A DNA stretch of 38,034 bases from Bacteroidales bacterium (GTDB lineage: Bacteria > Bacteroidota > Bacteroidia > Bacteroidales > UBA12077): the NCBI GenBank assembly GCA_030637515.1, contig DAOWGM010000013.1, forward strand, positions 1 through 38,034, written 5' to 3'. The notes below the pieces were generated by a model, which was not told where the DNA came from, ran no database searches, and saw nothing but the letters and a program-made list of their open reading frames with translations. A program made the translations under genes and the position numbers. Of the stretch, positions 33,599-38,034 are shown piece by piece. Within the stretch, counting starts at the first letter, position 1. The number at the start of each line of letters is the position of its first letter.

Positions 33599-35257
33599 AT
33601 GAAAATTGCTCTGGCTCAACTAAATTATCATATAGGTAATTTTGAAAAAAACACATCAAAGATTCTATATCATATTGAAAAAGCTAAAAAAGATCAGGTT
33701 GATTTAATCGTTTTTTCTGAATTATCAGTTTGCGGATATCCTCCACAGGATTTATTAGAAAAAAAATCCTTTATTGAACAATGCGAAGCAGCCATTGAAG
33801 AAATTACAGCAAGTTGTAAAGATATTGCTGTAGTTATCGGATCTCCTACTTTAAATTTTCATCAAAAGGGAAAAAGACTTTACAACTCAGCACTTTTTAT
33901 TCAGGATGCTGAAGTTAAACTTATTCAGAATAAAACTTTATTACCTACCTACGATATTTTTGATGAGTACAGATATTTTGAGCCAAATGACAAATTCAAT
34001 ATAATTGAATATAAAGGTGAAAAAATTGCTATAACTATTTGCGAAGACTTGTGGGACATTCAACCGGCAGAAAATCCTTTTGCAAAGAACCAGTTATACA
34101 ATGTAACACCAATGGATAAGCTTATTGAATACAAACCTGATTTTATTCTGAATATAGCTGCCTCACCATTTTCTTACACCAAAATCTGGGGCAGAAAAAA
34201 TGTATTCATCCGAAATGCAAAAAAATACAACCTTCCTGTTTTTACTATAAATCAGACAGGTGCTCAAACAGAGCTAATTTTTGATGGAGGTTCTTTAGTT
34301 GTTAATCCAGATGGTACTATTGCTGATGAAATGAAATTATTTGGTGAGGATTATAAAATATTTGATCTGAATGAAATTAAAAAATGTACGATTAAGAAAA
34401 CAATTGATGAAGATCCTAATGTAATTGCAAAAATTCATGATGCTCTTGTTTTAGGTGTACGTGATTATTTCAAAAAAATGAAATTCACCAATGCAACTTT
34501 AGGATTATCAGGAGGAATAGATTCTGCTGTTGCTCTTGTAATAGCAGCACGAGCACTTGGACCTGAAAATTTAAGAGTTTTACTTTTGCCATCAAAATAT
34601 TCATCTGACCATTCAATTACCGATGCTGAAGTTCTTGCTAAAAATTTAGGAGTAAGACACGATACTGTAGATATTCAAGATGTTGTTGACAGCTTTAATG
34701 ATTCTCTAAAAAAAATGTTTAAAGGATTAGAAGAAGATATTACAGAAGAAAACATCCAGGCACGAGCAAGAGGAACTATGCTTATGGCTTTATCAAATAA
34801 ATTCGGTCATATACTATTAAACACTTCAAATAAAAGTGAATCGGCGGTTGGTTATGGAACTCTGTACGGAGATATGAACGGCGGCTTATCAGTTTTAGGA
34901 GATGTGTATAAGGCTGATGTGTACAAATTAGCAAGATATATTAACAAGGATTCCGAAGTAATACCTGAAAACACTATTGTAAAACCGCCTTCAGCAGAAT
35001 TACGTCCTGAGCAAAAAGATTCTGACTCATTACCAGATTACGACATTCTCGATAAAATACTTTTTGAATATATTGAATTACAAAAAACGCCTGAAGAAAT
35101 AATTGAGGATGGCTGGGAAAAAGTCTTAGTTGAAAGAATAATAAAACTTGTAGATAGCAATGAATACAAACGCTATCAGGCTCCTCCTATCTTAAGAATT
35201 TCATCAAAGGCATTTGGTGCTGGACGAAGGATGCCTCTGGTTGCAAAATATCATTAA
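33599..35257 (+). CDS. nadE: NAD+ synthase, glutamine-hydrolysing
   Basis: 552 residues, two domains. The N-terminal nitrilase-type glutaminase (1-265) has its catalytic triad visible as E41 in VFSELSVCGYPP, K112 in NKTLLPTYDIFDEYRYF and C148 in ITICEDLW. The C-terminal synthetase has the pyrophosphatase loop LSGGIDSAVAL (303-313), the SNKSESAVGYGTLYGDMNGG substrate region and IVKPPSAELRPEQKDSD. It converts deamido-NAD with ATP and glutamine to NAD+, the last step of NAD biosynthesis. Downstream partner of the barrel gene; a weak hairpin follows. Confidence 0.97.
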   Translation: MKIALAQLNYHIGNFEKNTSKILYHIEKAKKDQVDLIVFSELSVCGYPPQDLLEKKSFIEQCEAAIEEITASCKDIAVVIGSPTLNFHQKGKRLYNSALFIQDAEVKLIQNKTLLPTYDIFDEYRYFEPNDKFNIIEYKGEKIAITICEDLWDIQPAENPFAKNQLYNVTPMDKLIEYKPDFILNIAASPFSYTKIWGRKNVFIRNAKKYNLPVFTINQTGAQTELIFDGGSLVVNPDGTIADEMKLFGEDYKIFDLNEIKKCTIKKTIDEDPNVIAKIHDALVLGVRDYFKKMKFTNATLGLSGGIDSAVALVIAARALGPENLRVLLLPSKYSSDHSITDAEVLAKNLGVRHDTVDIQDVVDSFNDSLKKMFKGLEEDITEENIQARARGTMLMALSNKFGHILLNTSNKSESAVGYGTLYGDMNGGLSVLGDVYKADVYKLARYINKDSEVIPENTIVKPPSAELRPEQKDSDSLPDYDILDKILFEYIELQKTPEEIIEDGWEKVLVERIIKLVDSNEYKRYQAPPILRISSKAFGAGRRMPLVAKYH

Positions 35258-35266
35258 TTTATAAAA

Positions 35267-35300
35267 AGAAAGATTTGTTGTTTAAACCTTTCTATATTAT
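35267..35300 (+). terminator. Weak terminator-like hairpin after nadE
   Basis: AGAAAG pairs with CTTTCT, with TTT/AAA inside after one mismatch, followed by a T-rich tail; ten bases after the nadE stop. Confidence 0.35.
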
Positions 35301-35367
35301 TTTAATCAGATATTAGTAGCTAAAAACGATTTTCAAAAAAATATTTTATAGTTTTGGGCTAAAATTA

Positions 35368-35375
35368 TACATTTG
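35368..35375 (+). promoter_or_regulatory. -7 element (TACATTTG) of the Crp/Fnr regulator
   Basis: Exact TAnnTTTG, 36 bases before the start codon. Confidence 0.45.
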
Positions 35376-35411
35376 TATGTTTTTTAACATATTTTTATAA
35401 AAAATCTATCG

Positions 35412-36104
35412 ATGAATATTGAATGCCATAATATAATTGACAACCAAATGTCTGTTTTCAGCGTTCTTAATCAAGACGAAAAAGAACTACTTAAAAAAAA
35501 CAGCACTTGTACTTATTATAAAAAGAACGATATAATCTACAAAGAAGGTGATAAACCCAACGGTTTACTTTGTCTTTCCAAAGGCAAGGTGAAAATATTT
35601 AAAGAAGGTGTAGGCGGTCGCGAACAAATTGTTCGAATGGCAAAACCTGTAGGTTTTATTGGTTACAGGGCATTATTCGCAGAGCAAAACTATTTAGCTT
35701 CAGCTGAAGCTATTGAAGACTGTGTTATTTGTACCATTGAAAAAGAAACCCTTTATAAAATTTTAAGTGCAAATTCTGAATTATCATTTAGCATTATTAG
35801 ATCGCTTGCTTCTGAACTTGGATTTTCAAATAACAGAACAGTTACACTTACACAAAAACATATCAGAGGTCGTTTGGCAGAGTCGCTTTTATTCTTAAAA
35901 GACACTTATGGTATTGAAGATGACGAAGCTACCATTAAAGTTTATCTTTCACGCGAGGATATCGCAAATCTTTCAAACATGACAACTTCAAATGCAATTA
36001 GAACTTTATCTACGTTTGCAAGTGAAAAAATCATTGCTCTTGACGGAAGAAAAATAAAAATTCTGGATTTAAAAGGATTAGAAAGAATAAGTGAACTTGG
36101 ATAA
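35412..36104 (+). CDS. Crp/Fnr-family transcriptional regulator
   Basis: 230 residues. The N-terminal cyclic-nucleotide-binding fold (about 15-120) has the GDKPNGLLCLSKGKVKIFKE blade and the GYRALFAEQNYLASAEA region. A dimerisation helix follows (about 125-150), and the C-terminal HTH_Crp domain has the recognition helix in SREDIANLSNMTTSNAIRTL (180-199). The cysteines (C5, C33, C54, C104, C107) do not form an obvious FNR-type N-terminal cluster, and the canonical cAMP-binding RxxS pair is not evident, so the ligand is open. Its stop faces the serine hydrolase gene with 12 bases between, without a terminator. Confidence 0.9.
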   Translation: MNIECHNIIDNQMSVFSVLNQDEKELLKKNSTCTYYKKNDIIYKEGDKPNGLLCLSKGKVKIFKEGVGGREQIVRMAKPVGFIGYRALFAEQNYLASAEAIEDCVICTIEKETLYKILSANSELSFSIIRSLASELGFSNNRTVTLTQKHIRGRLAESLLFLKDTYGIEDDEATIKVYLSREDIANLSNMTTSNAIRTLSTFASEKIIALDGRKIKILDLKGLERISELG

Positions 36105-36116
36105 GATATCCTAAAT

Positions 36117-37553
36117 TTAAGGTCTAATTGATAGCGACTTTAAGAAATTTCTATCATTCATAAAATTCGTATCCAACTCTCCATTTGAATACATTTTATT
36201 AAATAAAACCAGTTTTTCTGCAGTAACAGGTTTATTAGTATCGTATAATATTTCGCTTGCCTTTGATATTTTTACGGTATCAAGTTTAAAATCTTTAAGT
36301 GATTTTTGCTTAAAATAAAATTCAACAGCACTTTCAAGACCATCGTCTAAAATAGAAGCAACAACTTCGTGAGTCATATCAAATTTCAAGGAGTCGTCTA
36401 AAACTTGCTGAATATCTCTTATAATGGCATTATTAAGTGAAGATGATGTATGATTTAAAACAATAACTGTATTTGTATCTTCCACATAACGAAGGAGGCT
36501 GGTTCTGAATCCATTCCATTTTCCATGGTGATAAGCGACTTTTTTATCATTCCTTGTTTTTATTCGAAAACCGAATCCATAAGGAATCTCATATTTATCT
36601 CTTAATTTAAAAGTAGAAATTGCTTCGTCCAATGTTTCCTGAGAAACAAGAGTATTACTATAAAGCCCTTGATCCCATTTAAACAAATCTTCTGTAGTAG
36701 AATAAACACCTTTATCTCCAACTGCTCCGTCATTAACGGTTTCAGGGATCATTCTGTATCGTCGGCTACGATAATAATATCCAATTAACCTATCTTTTTT
36801 GGTATTACTCAATGAACTGCTGTATACAAACGAGTTATTCATTTTTAACGGCTCAAAAACATTCTTATGCATAAAGCCTGCAAAATTTTGTTCTGAAATT
36901 TGTTCAACAACTGAAGCTAAAACTACATATCCGGTATTTGAATAATCCCACCTTCTTCCAGGAGTAAAATATAGACCTAACTTATGTTTTGCCAACAATT
37001 CCATAATTTCATTATTATCCGGAGATTTCTTACCGAGCCAGTGATGTTCTACTAACCAATAATAATTTGGCAAACCCGAAGTATGATTTAAAAGCATTCT
37101 GACAGTTATCCGTGGATAAGGAAAATCAGGAATATATTTCGTAACTGAATCATCGTAGCTAAGCTGATTTCTTTCTTTCAAAATCATTATAGCCATTGCA
37201 GTAAATTGCTTACTTACAGAAGCTAACTGAAAAATGTCATCATTTTTAAGCTCTTTTCTTCTAAGCATATCGGCATAACCAAACGACTTATTATAAATAC
37301 ATTGACCTTTATAAGCCACAAGTACATTCCCATTAAAATAGTTCTGTTTTGCTCTCTTCTGCATCAAAGAATCTATCTTATTTGCCTTTCCCTGATAGAA
37401 TATTTTCTCGATCTCTTTCCTCGAAGAATTTGATATGATTTCTTTTTTATTGCGTGTTGCTCCAGGTGAAGTATAGTGAATACCAGCAGATATTACAGCA
37501 ACTACAAAAAACAATGAAAGGAATGTATATATTTTAAGATACTTATAATCCAT
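36117..37553 (-). CDS. Serine hydrolase of the beta-lactamase/penicillin-binding class C family
   Basis: 478 residues. N-terminal hydrophobic segment (about 9-24), so anchored or exported. The three active-site motifs are visible: S112-V-S-K115 in LASVSKQFTAM, Y204-S-N in RRWDYSNTGYV, and HHGKWNGF as the HxG equivalent of KTG. The MLLNHTSGLPNYYW block is typical of this esterase/DD-peptidase-like group, which includes class C beta-lactamases, DD-peptidases and esterases; most bacterial members of this length are not true beta-lactamases. The C-terminal ~130 residues form an extra alpha-beta region after the catalytic domain. Its leader contains a hairpin (37563-37583). Confidence 0.9.
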   Translation of the reverse strand: MDYKYLKIYTFLSLFFVVAVISAGIHYTSPGATRNKKEIISNSSRKEIEKIFYQGKANKIDSLMQKRAKQNYFNGNVLVAYKGQCIYNKSFGYADMLRRKELKNDDIFQLASVSKQFTAMAIMILKERNQLSYDDSVTKYIPDFPYPRITVRMLLNHTSGLPNYYWLVEHHWLGKKSPDNNEIMELLAKHKLGLYFTPGRRWDYSNTGYVVLASVVEQISEQNFAGFMHKNVFEPLKMNNSFVYSSSLSNTKKDRLIGYYYRSRRYRMIPETVNDGAVGDKGVYSTTEDLFKWDQGLYSNTLVSQETLDEAISTFKLRDKYEIPYGFGFRIKTRNDKKVAYHHGKWNGFRTSLLRYVEDTNTVIVLNHTSSSLNNAIIRDIQQVLDDSLKFDMTHEVVASILDDGLESAVEFYFKQKSLKDFKLDTVKISKASEILYDTNKPVTAEKLVLFNKMYSNGELDTNFMNDRNFLKSLSIRP

Positions 37554-37877
37554 AAACTAAATAAGAACTGTTTTGCAGTTCTTTTTAATAAGGCGACAAA
37601 ATAAAACATTTTTTAACCGGAATCAAAGACATATCAGTTAGAATCGCTCTTTTACATGGAAATCATTCTTATAAATCTAATAATACAAGCGTCTTAACAT
37701 ACTGTATATCTGATATTTAATCAGTTATCAACATCCTCTATTCTAAATAATGTTATAATCTTTTAATTGTGGACAAATTATTCTTGAAAGTACACACGTT
37801 TTACGCGGGAATATAACGTTACTTGGCTTATTCCTTGCTAAGCACCTTTGAGGTGCTTAGCAACTCTCTTCCACAAT
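37554..37877. other. Intergenic stretch, 324 bases, no gene found
   Basis: No supported coding frame. It contains a hairpin AAGAACTG-TTTTG-CAGTTCTT (37563-37583) in the leader of the serine hydrolase and a perfect 13-bp hairpin (37835-37863) next to the transposase remnant. The remainder is AT-rich and unremarkable; the change in composition near 37795-37830 (GCGGGA, AACGTT) may mark an insertion boundary. Confidence 0.5.
37835..37863. repeat. Perfect 13-bp hairpin beside transposase gene (IS end or REP)
   Basis: TTGCTAAGCACCT, loop TTG, AGGTGCTTAGCAA. No U-tract follows on either strand, so it is not an ordinary terminator. It lies 14 bases after the stop of the transposase-like fragment, as subterminal hairpins of IS200/IS605 elements or REP units recognised by Y1 transposases do. 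Confidence 0.55.
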
Positions 37878-38033
37878 CTACCAAATCCCTTTTAAATACT
37901 TCTCAGTAATAACACAATAACTCTGAGCCGAAAAATTTTCTTTATCGAAGTTTATCAATTTTAAAGCAAGTTCTTTATTTACTAAAGTACCATTTCGTAA
38001 GCCCGCGTAATCAAGATAAGAGCTAAACTCCCA
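37878..38033 (-). CDS. Probable IS200/REP-type (Y1) transposase, C-terminal end only
   Basis: Fifty-one codons on the minus strand run in from the right edge: WEFSSYLDYAGLRNGTLVNK, then ELALKLINFDKENFSAQSY and the terminal CVITEKYLKGIW before a TAG. The WEFSSYxDYxGLRNGTLxNKEL pattern resembles the C-termini of Bacteroidota Y1_Tnp (IS200-like/RAYT) transposases as I remember them. The catalytic HUH and tyrosine motifs would be outside the window, so this cannot be verified here. The adjacent hairpin agrees with this identity. A contig end inside a repeated element would also be natural. Confidence 0.5.
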   Translation of the reverse strand, partial: WEFSSYLDYAGLRNGTLVNKELALKLINFDKENFSAQSYCVITEKYLKGIW

Positions 38034-38034
38034 A

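Noticed and set aside
37835..37863. Hairpin as an ordinary rho-independent terminator
   Set aside because: No T-run follows on either strand, unlike every other terminator in the window.
1..38034. CRISPR arrays, tRNA or rRNA genes, riboswitches, prophage or defence genes
   Set aside because: No regularly spaced repeats, no cloverleaf-like or rRNA-like conserved stretches, and no characteristic proteins were seen on either strand.

Overview
The window reads as a Bacteroidota genome fragment, possibly from a marine or sediment Marinilabiliales- or Bacteroidales-like lineage (the order is a guess). The evidence is strongly AT-rich DNA, no obvious Shine-Dalgarno sequences, recurrent TAnnTTTG -7 promoter elements upstream of starts, a GldB homologue, DUF4369/TlpA and DUF1573 proteins, PorT-type barrels and LytTR two-component genes. 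The first ~660 bases do not belong to this picture. They are clearly GC-richer and encode an internal piece of a DnaE-family polymerase that stops in mid-domain, where AT-rich DNA with a truncated outer-membrane gene begins. An assembly chimera is the simplest explanation.

Layout. 661-2452 (minus): a truncated secreted barrel protein and a two-repeat secreted protein with a SPOR-like tail. 2597-7218 (minus): lytic transglycosylase, uvrA and a LOG-family phosphoribohydrolase. 7326-9274 (minus): an ECF sigma factor overlapping a membrane-anchored protein with a barrel-like C-terminus. 9503-10894 (minus): lpdA with a strong terminator. 10981-13464 (minus): a compact metal (probably zinc) ABC importer operon. 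13566-16587 (minus): a LytS-type kinase, a degenerate LytS-like pseudokinase and a LytTR response regulator, with a palindromic repeat before the regulator. 16704-22098 (minus): a repeat-rich secreted protein, a TlpA-like lipoprotein, meaB and a double-DUF1573 protein. 22256-28227 (plus): a large propeller/barrel protein, a half-size TauE/SafE protein, an M20 amidohydrolase, a 55-residue 2[4Fe-4S] ferredoxin and an isoprenylcysteine-methyltransferase-like protein. 28273-28582: two gene remnants fused head to head. 28633-32700 (minus): a lipoprotein MEMO homologue, fhs and gldB. 32918-36104 (plus): a PorT-like barrel, nadE and a Crp/Fnr regulator. 36117-37553 (minus): a serine hydrolase. The right edge holds the 3' end of a probable IS200/REP-type transposase next to a perfect hairpin.

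Most genes are housekeeping or envelope functions: DNA repair, lipoamide dehydrogenase, one-carbon metabolism, NAD synthesis, metal uptake and periplasmic proteins. No defence island, CRISPR array, prophage or biosynthetic cluster is visible. The parts most worth a second look are the kinase-pseudokinase-LytTR operon with its hairpin leader and inserted repeat, the sigma/anti-sigma-barrel fusion, the secreted MEMO homologue, several clean operator-like dyads (zinc operon, ferredoxin, 2528-2551, 31595-31610), and the two junctions at ~660 and ~28455 that suggest misassembly or deletion.
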